The translations under genes and the position numbers were made by a program. Positions 22,610-31,701 of a DNA stretch of 48,682 nt are shown here, in pieces (positions within the stretch are counted from its first letter, which is position 1; every line of letters begins with the position of its first letter). Source of the stretch: Kofleriaceae bacterium (GTDB lineage: Bacteria; Myxococcota_A; Polyangia; Haliangiales; Haliangiaceae); assembly GCA_022842285.1 (NCBI GenBank), contig JALHPV010000014.1:1-48682 (forward strand), read 5' to 3'. The notes beneath the pieces are model-generated. The model was not told the DNA's origin and did not search any database. It saw nothing but the letters and a program-made list of their open reading frames with translations.

Positions 22610-25360
22610 ATGAAGCGCTATCAAACTATGGGGCTCGCGCTCCTGGCAGCAGCCACGGCTGCCGCCACGGGCTGTGGGGACGACTCTTCGGATGGAACGG
22701 ATGGGATCACGTGTGGACCCGGGACGACGAACGTCGACGGCGTCTGCACGGCCGGCCCCGCCGTGACCTGCTCGGACGGCACCGTCCTCGAGAACAACAC
22801 GTGCGTTCCGAGCGACGATGTGTGCGGCAACGGGACCGTCCTGGTCGGAGCGGCGTGCGTTGATCCGGCCACGCAGCTGACGGTCGACGTCAACGAGGCG
22901 GCCGAGCCGAACAACTTTGGCGTCCAGGGCGTCGAGGACAGCGCCGCCGTCGCCGGCGAGATCACGCTCCCCGCGCTCGACGCGACGGTCGTGGTCAAGG
23001 GCACGATCGATCCGCACATCGACAGCGATGGCCTCGACGGCCTCGACGCCGACTTCGACTCGTACCGCGTGACGGCGACGGGTCCGACGCTCCTCGAGGT
23101 CAGCACCGATGGCACGAACGGCCTCCAGGGCGCGTTCCTCGTCAGCGTGCCGGTCGATCCGGACGGCCTCGACCCGCTCTCGGGCTTCCTCCGCTACGGC
23201 ATCAGTGTCATCTCCGACACCTCGAAGCGCTTCGTCTATCTCCCTGCCGCCGGTGAGTACTTCCTGACCGTCGCGGATACGCGCTCGCTCTACTTCGACG
23301 GTGCGTCGCCGCCGGCGGCCGGCATCGCGGGTGCGTCCGGTGGTCCGGACGCCGACTACTACGTGTCGATCACGACGCGCGCCCTCCCGGCGCCGGTGCC
23401 CCTCATCATCACGAACGGCACCGGCAGCGTCGCCGACGACCTCACGAGCGCAGGCCCTCCGAAGGTCTACTCGATGGCGATGGGGCTGGGCATCAACAAT
23501 GCCGAGCTTGACATCGAAGGCACGCCGACCGGCGCGCTCGTGCTCTCGGAAGGAACCGACCTCCGCGCGGCCGCGCAGGAGACGGCCGGCTTCTTCGGCC
23601 CCGAGCTCGCCGCGACCTCGGTCCTCGGCGGCGCGACGAGCACGATCGTCGTCGACTTCGTCCACAACTACAACACGGACCCGACCGCCTTCACGCTGAA
23701 CGTCGTGGCGGGCACGGCCGGAGCGCTCTCGACCAACGGCATGACCGCGACGCAGCCCGAGGACGATGTCCAGTTCTCGGTCTTCTACTATGACGTCGGT
23801 GCCGCCGACGAGATCAAGGGCTTCGACCTCTCGTTCAACCAGCCGGTTGCGGGCGTGGTCGTCGATCAGGACTTCTTCATCGCCGCGAACTTCACGTTCG
23901 TTCCGGGGGACGGGTTCGCCGACACGTTCTCCGATTACGTGGGGCTCATTCGCCACCGCGGAGCCGGTCGCTACTACTTCCTGACCTTCGACCCGGAGGC
24001 CACGGGCCCGGCGTCGATCATCGCGACCAGCACGATCACCACCGTCGCCCCCGTCGCGGTGACCCGCGGCACGCCGCTCACCGGCCAGGCCGTCAACGCG
24101 TTCAACTCGAACCCCTTCTCGTACACGGCCGGCGTCGCGCAGGCTCCGTGGCAGACGTTCCACGTGACGGGCACGGGCACCGGCGCTCGCACGGCGAACT
24201 TCTTCGGCGCGGATGATGCGTACGGTGCGCTCGACCCGCTCGACTCCACGGACGGTCTGGCGGTGCCCGATGCGACCCCGAACTTCGTCAAGACGTTTGG
24301 CTCGAACAGCACCCCGCAGGGTCGCATCCTCATCGGGGCTCCGACGGAGCGCTACCTTGTCACCGTGAACACGGTGAACGCCGCGGGCACCCTCGGCGTT
24401 GATTTCGCTGCGCGCACCATCAGCGACCTCGGCACGCTCGCCAACGGCCAGACGGCGAACCCGGCGAACCAGCAGCTCACGACGGCCGCGCCGCTCTCGT
24501 ACTACCTCGTGCGCAATGCGGTGAACGTGGTGAACAACATCTCCGTCAACCCCACGAACAACCTGTTCGACACGCGCATCGTCCAGCTCAACGCGGACGA
24601 GGGCGTGACCGGTTCGTTCAATAGCCTGCCCCCCGGCCCCGACGGCGCCGACACGGCCGCGATCATCAACAGCAACGGCGCCTACGTCGCCTTTGCGGTC
24701 ACCAACGGCGTCACGCCGATCACGCAGAACGAGCCGTACACGATCACGGTCGCGGCGGTGAACTTCGTCCCGGGCACGTACACCCGCGCCACCGGCACCA
24801 CGCAGTTCGTCGACGCCTGCACCTCCGGCACGACGCAGCCCCTCGTGAGCGACGGCAGCACGCTGGCCCCGAACGACGATGGGTTCACCGGGGCGATCAC
24901 GGCGCCCGCGGGCTTCGAGCTGTTCGGCTATTCGGCCACCAGCTTCGTCGTCGCCACGAACGGCTGGTTGACGTTCGGTTCCCCCGCTCCGTTCATGAGC
25001 TCGGGCGGAGGGTCCGAGTGGCGTAACCTCGACATCCCGAATGCCGCGGCCCCGAACGGCATCATCGCCCCCGGCTGGGACGATCTCTACAACATCGAGA
25101 TCTGTACCCGCACCGTGGGCACGACGCTCGTCGTGCAGTGGGATGGCCTCGACTTCTCGGACGACAACACCGTTCAGATGCAGGCGATCCTCGATGGGTC
25201 GGATGGGTCGATCGAGTTCGTGTACGGCCCGAACCACGACCAGAGCGGCGACCAGGCGACCGTTGGCCTCGAGGACCAGGCCGGCGGGACGGCGAACAAG
25301 GTCGGGTTCAACATGAACAACACGACCACCGGGCCGGGATACCTGTTCACCGCCAACTAG
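22610..25360 (+). CDS. Large Cys-rich lipoprotein with repeated beta-sandwich domains
   Basis: A 916-residue exported protein. The signal ends AAATGC (lipobox, Cys about 22). Three Cys modules follow (CGPGTTNVDGVC, CSDGTVLENNTC, CGNGTVLVGAAC), then four to five PPC-like beta domains with recurrent LPAAGEYFLTV/GRYYFLTFDPEA patterns across about 80-720. The last 170 residues differ: FELFGYSATSFVVATNGWLTFGS, WRNLDIPNAAAPNGIIAPGWDDL and VQWDGLDFSDDNTVQMQAIL resemble the nidogen-like beta domain found in secreted bacterial proteins. No protease triad or other catalytic motif is seen, so binding or adhesion is more likely. It has its own promoter (22572) and ends at a strong terminator. Confidence 0.8.
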   Translation: MKRYQTMGLALLAAATAAATGCGDDSSDGTDGITCGPGTTNVDGVCTAGPAVTCSDGTVLENNTCVPSDDVCGNGTVLVGAACVDPATQLTVDVNEAAEPNNFGVQGVEDSAAVAGEITLPALDATVVVKGTIDPHIDSDGLDGLDADFDSYRVTATGPTLLEVSTDGTNGLQGAFLVSVPVDPDGLDPLSGFLRYGISVISDTSKRFVYLPAAGEYFLTVADTRSLYFDGASPPAAGIAGASGGPDADYYVSITTRALPAPVPLIITNGTGSVADDLTSAGPPKVYSMAMGLGINNAELDIEGTPTGALVLSEGTDLRAAAQETAGFFGPELAATSVLGGATSTIVVDFVHNYNTDPTAFTLNVVAGTAGALSTNGMTATQPEDDVQFSVFYYDVGAADEIKGFDLSFNQPVAGVVVDQDFFIAANFTFVPGDGFADTFSDYVGLIRHRGAGRYYFLTFDPEATGPASIIATSTITTVAPVAVTRGTPLTGQAVNAFNSNPFSYTAGVAQAPWQTFHVTGTGTGARTANFFGADDAYGALDPLDSTDGLAVPDATPNFVKTFGSNSTPQGRILIGAPTERYLVTVNTVNAAGTLGVDFAARTISDLGTLANGQTANPANQQLTTAAPLSYYLVRNAVNVVNNISVNPTNNLFDTRIVQLNADEGVTGSFNSLPPGPDGADTAAIINSNGAYVAFAVTNGVTPITQNEPYTITVAAVNFVPGTYTRATGTTQFVDACTSGTTQPLVSDGSTLAPNDDGFTGAITAPAGFELFGYSATSFVVATNGWLTFGSPAPFMSSGGGSEWRNLDIPNAAAPNGIIAPGWDDLYNIEICTRTVGTTLVVQWDGLDFSDDNTVQMQAILDGSDGSIEFVYGPNHDQSGDQATVGLEDQAGGTANKVGFNMNNTTTGPGYLFTAN

Positions 25361-25383
25361 GCACGAACTGAACAGGAACCGTC

Positions 25384-25405
25384 CAGGACTTACCTACAAG
25401 TCCTG
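25384..25405 (+). other. Perfect 8-bp stem-loop after the lipoprotein gene
   Basis: CAGGACTT-ACCTAC-AAGTCCTG forms a perfect hairpin just upstream of the terminator. It may protect the 3' end of the mRNA or help termination. Confidence 0.5.
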
Positions 25406-25408
25406 ACA

Positions 25409-25441
25409 GCGGCTCGCCGGGAGGCGGGCCGCTTCGTTTTT
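25409..25441 (+). terminator. Rho-independent terminator
   Basis: GCGGCTCGCC and GGCGGGCCGC pair over 10 bp (one G-U wobble) around a GGGA loop, followed by TTCGTTTTT. It closes the lipoprotein unit 50 bp after its stop and insulates the kinase operon at 25463. Confidence 0.85.
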
Positions 25442-25446
25442 CGGGG

Positions 25447-25452
25447 TACCAT
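25447..25452 (+). promoter_or_regulatory. -10-like hexamer TACCAT
   Basis: TACCAT lies directly after the terminator and ends 10 nt before the ATG at 25463, so it is a plausible promoter for the kinase/transporter run. Confidence 0.4.
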
Positions 25453-25462
25453 TCACCTTGGT

Positions 25463-27487
25463 ATGGGGACGGACCCGAAGGGGCCGAAGGCTGAGCAACG
25501 CCCGGAGATCAAGCCCGGCGATCTGGTGCTGGACAGGTATCAGGTCGTCGAGCAGATCGCCTCGGGTGGACATAGCGTCGTGTTCCTCGGTAAGGACGTG
25601 CGGCTCTCGCGCCCCGTCTGCATCAAGGTCTTCTCCGGCCTCGGCGGGAAGTCGGGCGTCGGACGCACGAGCTACGAGCATTTCGTCCAGGAGGCGTTCG
25701 CGCTCTCGCGCCTGACGCACCCGAACACGCTCCGCATCTACGACTTCGGGCACCTCGGCTCGAAGGACGTCGAGGGCATGCCGCTCCAGGTCTGCGAGTA
25801 CATGAACGGCGGCACGCTGTCGAACCTCGTCCGCGAGAAGGGCAAGCAGGACATCGCCGAGACGGCCCGCGTGATCAGCGCGATGTGCGCCGCGCTGTCG
25901 GAAGCACATGGCCTCGGCATCACGCATCGCGATATCAAGCCGCAGAACATCCTGTTCGGCTCCGTCGGTCAGACCAAGCTCCCCAAGCTCGCCGACTTCG
26001 GCATCGCGAAGTGGAGCGCCGACGAGCCCGACGAGAACCGCGCCGAGGACACGCAGATCGTCGCGGGGCAAAAGCTCGCGATGTACTCGCCGAGCTGGGC
26101 CGCGCCCGAGCAACTCGCGGGTCAGCCCGTGAGTGCGGCGACGGACATCTACTCGCTGGCGGTCGTCGCGATCTACATGCTGTCGGGTCGCGCCATCTTC
26201 GCCGACGAGGACGTGTACGCGGGCTACAAGAAGCGCCGCCACGCCGACGAGCATGTGCGCGACGCCCTCGTGCCGCTGAAGATCTCGAAGACCGTGATCC
26301 AGCTGCTGACGAAGGCGCTCGCCTTCGATCCGAAGAAGCGCATCTCGAAGGTCGACGAGCTCGCGTCGGGGCTCATGGCTGCGCTCGAGCGGAGCACGGG
26401 CGAGCTGGCGCCGACCGCGCCCGAGCCGGAGACGCCGACGGTCCCGCATGACGCCCTCCCGCCGAGCGAGCCCGCGGTCCGCCGCGCCGATGACGAGAAG
26501 CCCCGCGCGTCGAGCACGAGTGATGGCGAGGAGCCCGAGATCACGGTCGAGCCCGCGCCGCCCCCCGTCGACGGCCAGCGCGGTTCGGCCGAGCCATCGC
26601 CCGCGGTGACGAAGCCGCAGATTCCGGTGCCGACACCCAAGGGCTCGCCGCCGGGCCGGCTCGGTCCCGCCCGGACGAAGGGGGCTCCCATGCTTCCGAC
26701 GGAGCGCCCCTTGGTCTCCGCCGAGGCGATGGAGAGCATGGGCTTCAACCTCGAGGAGATGGGGTTCAACCAGACACCAACGGCCGCGATGCCACCGGAC
26801 GCCCCCGTGGGCACTCCCCCGCCGGCGCCGGCCCCGACCACGCCGCCGCCGAGCGTGCCGCGGACGGCCGCGCCCATGCCCGCCGTCGCTCCCGGCACTG
26901 GCAACCCTCCGCACTCCCCGCTCTCGAACACCGCTCCGCCGGCGCAATCGGGCTGGCGGCCACCGGTGGTTCGGCCACCGTGGATGTCCTCGGCCCCGCC
27001 CGCGACCGGGCAGCCGCGCTGGCTCGCGCCCGCCGAACATCCGCACCGCATCAGCGAGCGGCGGGTCCACTTCGTCCTCACGCCGCAGCAGGTGGTCGAC
27101 CTCACCGGCGGGCAAGGTAGGGTCCGCGTGACCCTGATGACCTCGCCAGTCGGCGCGCGGCTCGTCCACCTGAAGGGGCTGACCTGCTTCGTCGCCATCC
27201 TCGGCGGTCGACCATCCCCGGCGGTACAGCTCGTTCAACCTAGCGACATCGCCCTGGTGACTCCTCGGGCCCAGGAGATCGGGCACATCCGGGTGGCGGT
27301 CGGTACCCAGCAGCCCGATGGGCATCGGGTGTTTGCGCTGGGCACGGAGCTGCTCGCCATCTCCGTCGATGACTGCAGCGACCCGATCTTGTTCGACTTC
27401 GGGCCAGGTTTCGACGCGTATTTCGTTTACACTCGGGGACGGTCCGCGCCGGCGCCTGCGCCAGCAAAGCCGCCTCGCCGTCGCTGA
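25463..27487 (+). CDS. Serine/threonine protein kinase with C-terminal accessory domain
   Basis: A 674-residue Hanks-type kinase. Residues 25-310 form the kinase domain: IASGGHSVVFLG (Gly-rich loop), Lys55 in CIKVF, THRDIKPQN (His155-Asp157), LADFGIAKW (Asp178) and SWAAPEQLAG, so all catalytic residues are present. A long Pro/Ala-rich linker (about 320-525) leads to a compact beta-rich domain (about 530-650: HFVLTPQQVVDLTGGQGRVRVTL ... GHIRVAVGTQQPDG). No membrane span, so it is cytoplasmic. The ATG of the next kinase lies 8 bp downstream. The C-terminal domain is not one I recognise and may be the sensor or docking module. Confidence 0.92.
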   Translation: MGTDPKGPKAEQRPEIKPGDLVLDRYQVVEQIASGGHSVVFLGKDVRLSRPVCIKVFSGLGGKSGVGRTSYEHFVQEAFALSRLTHPNTLRIYDFGHLGSKDVEGMPLQVCEYMNGGTLSNLVREKGKQDIAETARVISAMCAALSEAHGLGITHRDIKPQNILFGSVGQTKLPKLADFGIAKWSADEPDENRAEDTQIVAGQKLAMYSPSWAAPEQLAGQPVSAATDIYSLAVVAIYMLSGRAIFADEDVYAGYKKRRHADEHVRDALVPLKISKTVIQLLTKALAFDPKKRISKVDELASGLMAALERSTGELAPTAPEPETPTVPHDALPPSEPAVRRADDEKPRASSTSDGEEPEITVEPAPPPVDGQRGSAEPSPAVTKPQIPVPTPKGSPPGRLGPARTKGAPMLPTERPLVSAEAMESMGFNLEEMGFNQTPTAAMPPDAPVGTPPPAPAPTTPPPSVPRTAAPMPAVAPGTGNPPHSPLSNTAPPAQSGWRPPVVRPPWMSSAPPATGQPRWLAPAEHPHRISERRVHFVLTPQQVVDLTGGQGRVRVTLMTSPVGARLVHLKGLTCFVAILGGRPSPAVQLVQPSDIALVTPRAQEIGHIRVAVGTQQPDGHRVFALGTELLAISVDDCSDPILFDFGPGFDAYFVYTRGRSAPAPAPAKPPRRR

Positions 27488-27495
27488 CTCACGTC

Positions 27496-29307
27496 ATGCC
27501 ACAGCCCCCTAACCCACCTGGTGGTCCACCGTCTCGGCGCTCGGGAGCAGGGTTCCCGCCTCCCGAGCAGGACTACGGCGACTTCGAAGAGTCGACGAGC
27601 ATCAACCAGATCCCGCAATCGCAGGTCGGAGGCCAGGGTGCGCCTCCCCTGCCACCGCCCGGCCCGCACCCCGGCCTCGGCATGGCGCCGCCCCCGCAGT
27701 TCGCATCGCCTTCGCCCTCGCTCTCGCACGTTGGCGCGATGCCGCAGCCGCCGCCGCCTGGCTTCACGGGCGCGTACGGCGTCAGCGGGCAGGACTACGG
27801 CTACGAGGACCCCGCCCACTACACGCCCGGCCCGCCGATGAACGCCGCATCGGGCGTGATCGCGCAGCAGACGCCGTACGTCTCGCGCAGCCGGATCTAC
27901 GCGTTCGTCGTCGACGAGAACGGCAACCCGATCGAGCTTGGGTCGGGGCGCTTCGCGAAGGCCTATCTCGGCGAGGAACGCTGGGTCGAGTCCAAGACCA
28001 CGTTGCGCCGCCCCGTCGCCCTGAAGTGCCTGCAGAAGGGCGTCTCCGGCGAGGATCAGATGCGCTTCCAGATGGAGAAGGAGATCCTCGAGCGGGTGCA
28101 GGGTCACCCGAACATCGTCGAGCTCCTCGGCTCCGGCGAGGGTGACTCCAACGGCTTCATCCCGCCGTCGATCCGTGACCGCGTCGAGAATGACTTCATG
28201 ATCCTCGAGCTCCTCGACATGAGCCTCGAGGAGCGTCTCAAGGGCGCCCGCCAGAAGCGCCGCCGCGACGATCTGCTCGCGGTGCCGATGCGCGAGCGCA
28301 TCTTCCGCGTGCTGGAGTATCTGGTGCCCGTCGCGACGGCCGTCGAGTTCGCGCACCTCGTTCGCGATACCTGTCACCGCGACATCAAGCCGGCGAACAT
28401 CCTCGTCAAGCTGGGCGATCCCAACCTGCGTGGCTCGCAGATGAAGGTGAAGCTCGCCGACTTCAACGTCGGCAAGGCCGCCGACTCCGAGATGGACATC
28501 TCGATGACCCGGTTCCAGGCCGTGCCGGGCACCCTGTACTTCCAGTCGCCCGAGCAGGAGACGAACACGTTCGAGCTGCTCGTCAACTGCACGCAGGGCT
28601 CGCCCGAGGTCGAGTTCTTCGAGGACTTCTACATCGACATCTACGAGAACGACACGTTCTCGCTGTTCAACCGCAACGAGATGTACTCGATCGCGGCCGC
28701 CGACCGCACGCGCAAGAAGCTCCTCCTGAATCGGCCGTTCGCGGAACAGTCCGAGATCAACGTTCGCGGGCGGGTGTTGAAGAGCGTCGGTCGCCCGGCC
28801 GACATCTACTCTCTCGGCGCGGTCTTCTACTACCTGATCAGCGGCGCCTACGCGAACCCGAAGAACCTCTACGACGCCTTCCGCAAGTTCGTCGAGTACG
28901 AGAAGCGCGACGAGAACAACTCGATCGCCGCATACATCGACCACGAGTACCGGACGATCCAGAACCTGCGCGCCCCCAAGCAGGACGGCCAGGGGGCGCC
29001 CGAGCTGGCGCCCGAGGATCGGTTCTTCACCTACAAGCACTACCTCGATGGCAACGGCGAACTCATCGACCCCTCGATCATCATGATCGTCGCCAAGGCG
29101 ATGATCCGGAACAAGCCGGACAGCTACTGCCTGTCGTACGACCTGCGGACGACCGGCATCTCGGCGATGGTCCACGACCTGCTTTCGCTCTACATCCAGT
29201 ACGGAATCGACCCGTCGGCGCGCGGCGCATACGGCAACGACGCATACGTGCAGCCCAAGAAGGGCAACGCGATGCGACGTGCATTCGACAAGTTCTTCAA
29301 GAAGTAG
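27496..29307 (+). CDS. Atypical serine/threonine kinase (DFN, large insertion)
   Basis: A 603-residue kinase with a Pro-rich N-terminus (1-130). Kinase landmarks are LGSGRFAKAYLG (148-159), Lys177 in VALKCL, CHRDIKPANI (His294-Asp296) and LADFNVGKA, where DFG is changed to DFN (Asp322-Asn324). The APE-like SPEQE (351-355) is followed by an insertion of about 75 residues (356-432, acidic and aromatic: VEFFEDFYIDIYENDTFSLF) before GRPADIYSLGAVFYYLISG resumes the F-helix. The C-lobe runs to about 570, with a basic tail. The metal-binding Asp is kept, so activity is possible, but the loop and insertion are unusual. No membrane span. It lies between a canonical kinase and a transporter gene on the same strand. 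Confidence 0.9.
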   Translation: MPQPPNPPGGPPSRRSGAGFPPPEQDYGDFEESTSINQIPQSQVGGQGAPPLPPPGPHPGLGMAPPPQFASPSPSLSHVGAMPQPPPPGFTGAYGVSGQDYGYEDPAHYTPGPPMNAASGVIAQQTPYVSRSRIYAFVVDENGNPIELGSGRFAKAYLGEERWVESKTTLRRPVALKCLQKGVSGEDQMRFQMEKEILERVQGHPNIVELLGSGEGDSNGFIPPSIRDRVENDFMILELLDMSLEERLKGARQKRRRDDLLAVPMRERIFRVLEYLVPVATAVEFAHLVRDTCHRDIKPANILVKLGDPNLRGSQMKVKLADFNVGKAADSEMDISMTRFQAVPGTLYFQSPEQETNTFELLVNCTQGSPEVEFFEDFYIDIYENDTFSLFNRNEMYSIAAADRTRKKLLLNRPFAEQSEINVRGRVLKSVGRPADIYSLGAVFYYLISGAYANPKNLYDAFRKFVEYEKRDENNSIAAYIDHEYRTIQNLRAPKQDGQGAPELAPEDRFFTYKHYLDGNGELIDPSIIMIVAKAMIRNKPDSYCLSYDLRTTGISAMVHDLLSLYIQYGIDPSARGAYGNDAYVQPKKGNAMRRAFDKFFKK

Positions 29308-29310
29308 CCG

Positions 29311-31701
29311 ATGAGCGAGGCCGCTGCCGGCACCGACGAAGCCGGGGCCGCTCGGCGCTTGGCGTTCGCGGCCGCGGCGACGGCGACGGTCGTGCTCGCC
29401 TCGCAGCTCTGTGGCAAGGCCGCGCGCGACGCGATCTTCCTCGGGCAGTTCGAGGTCACGAACCTGCCGATGCTGCTCGCGATCTCGAGCGCGCTCGCCA
29501 TCGGCTCCACCCTGTTCTTCGCCCGCAAGCTGACGCAGGGCGTGCCGACGCGCGTCGTCCAGATCGCGAACTTCGTGTCGGCGGTGCTGCTCGTGGCGGA
29601 GTGGGCGCTGCTGGGTCAGTTCCCGCGCGCCGTGGCCACGGTCGTCTACATCCACCAGATGCTGCTCGGGCCGATCCTCGTCTCGGGCTTCTGGTCGATC
29701 GTCAGCGAGTGCTTCGACCCGCGCACCGCCCGCAAGGTGCTGGGCATCGTCGGGGGCGGCGCGACGGTCGGGGCCGTCCTGGGCGCGGCGATCGCCGAGC
29801 GCGTGGCCGCGCTGGTCGGGGCAGAAGCGTTGTTGCCAACCGTGGCCTTGCTGCAGCTCGTCGCGATGTGGCGCGTCGGCGTGCTCGGCCAGAACAGCAA
29901 GCAGCTCACGGGCGGTGCGGTCACGGACCCGCCGATCCTCGACGTCGTGCACAAGATCGCCAAGGTCTCGCTGTTGCGGCACCTGGCGCTGATCGTGGTG
30001 ATCGTGACGGTGGCGGCGGCAATGCTCGACTTCGTGTTCAAGGACGTCGTCTCCGCCTCGGCGGACGAGGATGACCTCGCGCGCGTGTTCGCGATCTTCC
30101 ACGGCGCCGTCGGCATCTCGACCGCCGTCGTGCAGTGGACCGTCGGTCGCTGGGCGCTCGACAAGCTGGGCCTGGCGAAGACGCTCGCCTCGCTGCCCGC
30201 GTCCGTGATCGGGTTCGGCATCGCCGCGCTCGCCATGCCGGGCCTGATGACCTTCGTCTTGCTGCGCGGCGCCGAGAACGTGCTGCGCAACTCGCTCTAC
30301 CGCGAGGCCTACGAGGTCTTCTACACGCCGCTGCTCGCGCATGAACGCCGCGCCACGAAGACTGTCATCGACGTCGGCGTGGAGCGCATCGGCGACGTCA
30401 TCGGCGCCGTGCTGGTGCTGGCCGTCATCGCTCTCGTCGAGCCCCCCACCCTCGTGCTGCTCGGTATCGGCATGGGGCTGTCGGCGGTCGGCGTCTTCGT
30501 GGCGCTGAAGGCGAAGCAGAGCTACGTCGAGGCGCTCGAACGGTCGCTGATGGCGCACCAGATCGAGCTCGACGATCAGGATCCCGCCGACAGCACCACG
30601 CGGGCGGCCGTGGCGAACCTCCGCGGGACGGCGGGCATGTCCACGCAGGCGTCCCTGCGGGCCTCGGAGATCCGTGGCCTCGCCGCCACCGGGGGATACC
30701 TTGCCTCGCCGAGTGCTTCGGGGCGCTGGCCCTTCCGCAAGAAACGCCAGCCGAATGTCCCCGAACGCGGCGCGGTGGATCCCACCCTCGCTCGCGTGAG
30801 CGAGCTCGTCTCCGACGATCCCGCACGCATCCGCTCCGCGCTCCTCGGTGAGCTGCTCTCCCCCGCGGCCGTCGCCTACGTCGTCCCGCTCCTCGGCCGC
30901 AAGGACGTCCACGCCGCCGCCGTCAAGTCGCTCGCGAAGGTCGCCGGTCCATGCCTCGGTCAGCTCGTGGATGCCTCGCGCGACCCGCTCGTCCCCCTCG
31001 CGGCCCGCATCGAGCTCCCGGCCCTGATCGCGGCCGCCGTCCTCGAGCCCGGCACAGGCGCCGACATCACGCGGCTCCGCTCCGAGCTTGCCCGGGCCGG
31101 CCTCACCGCGTGCCTCTCCGACACCGAGTTCGAGGTGCGCTTCCGCTCGGCGGCCGCGCTCGGCGAGCTGCGCGAGAAGCTCCCCGATCTCGAGGTCGAC
31201 GTCCAGGCGGTCTTCGAGGGCGTCCGCCGCGAGCTGTCCGTCGACCCCGCGGTCTGGAAGGCCCTCGAGGAGGCCACGGCCGTCGCCGCTGATGCCGCCG
31301 CGTCGCATCCGGGGCCGCGCGCCCTCTCGCGCGCCTCGCAGCACCTCGCGACGCTCCTCTCCCTCGCCCTCCCCGCCGATCCGATTCGCACCGCCTTCCA
31401 GTCCCTCTGGTCCGACGACAAGACGATCCGCGGCGTCGCTCTCGAGTATCTCGACAACGTCCTTCCCGATGACATCCGTCAGCGCATGTGGCTCGTCCTC
31501 GCCCTCGAGGCCACCGCCGCCGAGCACGTGGCGGCCGAGGAGGTCGCGACCCGAGACTCCGGCGCGCTGGGCAAGACCCGCCGCCCCGTGGAAGATGTCC
31601 TCGCCGAGCTCCTCAAGACGCGCCAGCCCAAGCACGTCCACGAGGTCACTGGCACCCAGATCGATCTGCCGCGCATCGCAGTCACGAGGCCCAAGCGCTG
31701 A
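29311..31701 (+). CDS. ADP/ATP-carrier-like (Npt1/MFS) membrane protein fused to HEAT-like repeats
   Basis: A 796-residue protein. Residues 15-405 contain about 12 hydrophobic helices with RDAIFLGQFEVTNLPMLLAISSALAIGS, QMLLGPILVSGFWSIVSECFDPR and YREAYEVFYTPLLAHERRATKTVID, the pattern of bacterial proteins related to the Npt/TLC nucleotide transporters. A polar linker (about 420-475) follows, then Ala/Leu-rich helical pairs (about 475-745: RIRSALLGELLSPAAVAYVVPLLGRKDVHAAAVKSLAKVAG and similar), which read as HEAT-type repeats in the cytoplasm. Family knowledge: similar carrier-HEAT fusions occur in myxobacteria and planctomycetes; transport substrate unknown. It starts 3 bp after the kinase stop and overlaps the oxidoreductase start by one base, so it is in the kinase operon. 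Confidence 0.85.
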   Translation: MSEAAAGTDEAGAARRLAFAAAATATVVLASQLCGKAARDAIFLGQFEVTNLPMLLAISSALAIGSTLFFARKLTQGVPTRVVQIANFVSAVLLVAEWALLGQFPRAVATVVYIHQMLLGPILVSGFWSIVSECFDPRTARKVLGIVGGGATVGAVLGAAIAERVAALVGAEALLPTVALLQLVAMWRVGVLGQNSKQLTGGAVTDPPILDVVHKIAKVSLLRHLALIVVIVTVAAAMLDFVFKDVVSASADEDDLARVFAIFHGAVGISTAVVQWTVGRWALDKLGLAKTLASLPASVIGFGIAALAMPGLMTFVLLRGAENVLRNSLYREAYEVFYTPLLAHERRATKTVIDVGVERIGDVIGAVLVLAVIALVEPPTLVLLGIGMGLSAVGVFVALKAKQSYVEALERSLMAHQIELDDQDPADSTTRAAVANLRGTAGMSTQASLRASEIRGLAATGGYLASPSASGRWPFRKKRQPNVPERGAVDPTLARVSELVSDDPARIRSALLGELLSPAAVAYVVPLLGRKDVHAAAVKSLAKVAGPCLGQLVDASRDPLVPLAARIELPALIAAAVLEPGTGADITRLRSELARAGLTACLSDTEFEVRFRSAAALGELREKLPDLEVDVQAVFEGVRRELSVDPAVWKALEEATAVAADAAASHPGPRALSRASQHLATLLSLALPADPIRTAFQSLWSDDKTIRGVALEYLDNVLPDDIRQRMWLVLALEATAAEHVAAEEVATRDSGALGKTRRPVEDVLAELLKTRQPKHVHEVTGTQIDLPRIAVTRPKR

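Noticed and set aside
22565-25237. Open frame of 890 codons on the minus strand
   Set aside because: Complement of the large lipoprotein gene; Arg/Asp/Val-rich translation without recognisable fold, signal or start context.
27427-31641. Open frame of 1404 codons on the minus strand
   Set aside because: It lies opposite two kinases and a transporter whose motifs are intact. Its translation is Arg/Glu/His-rich with no domain, as expected from the complement of GC-rich codons.
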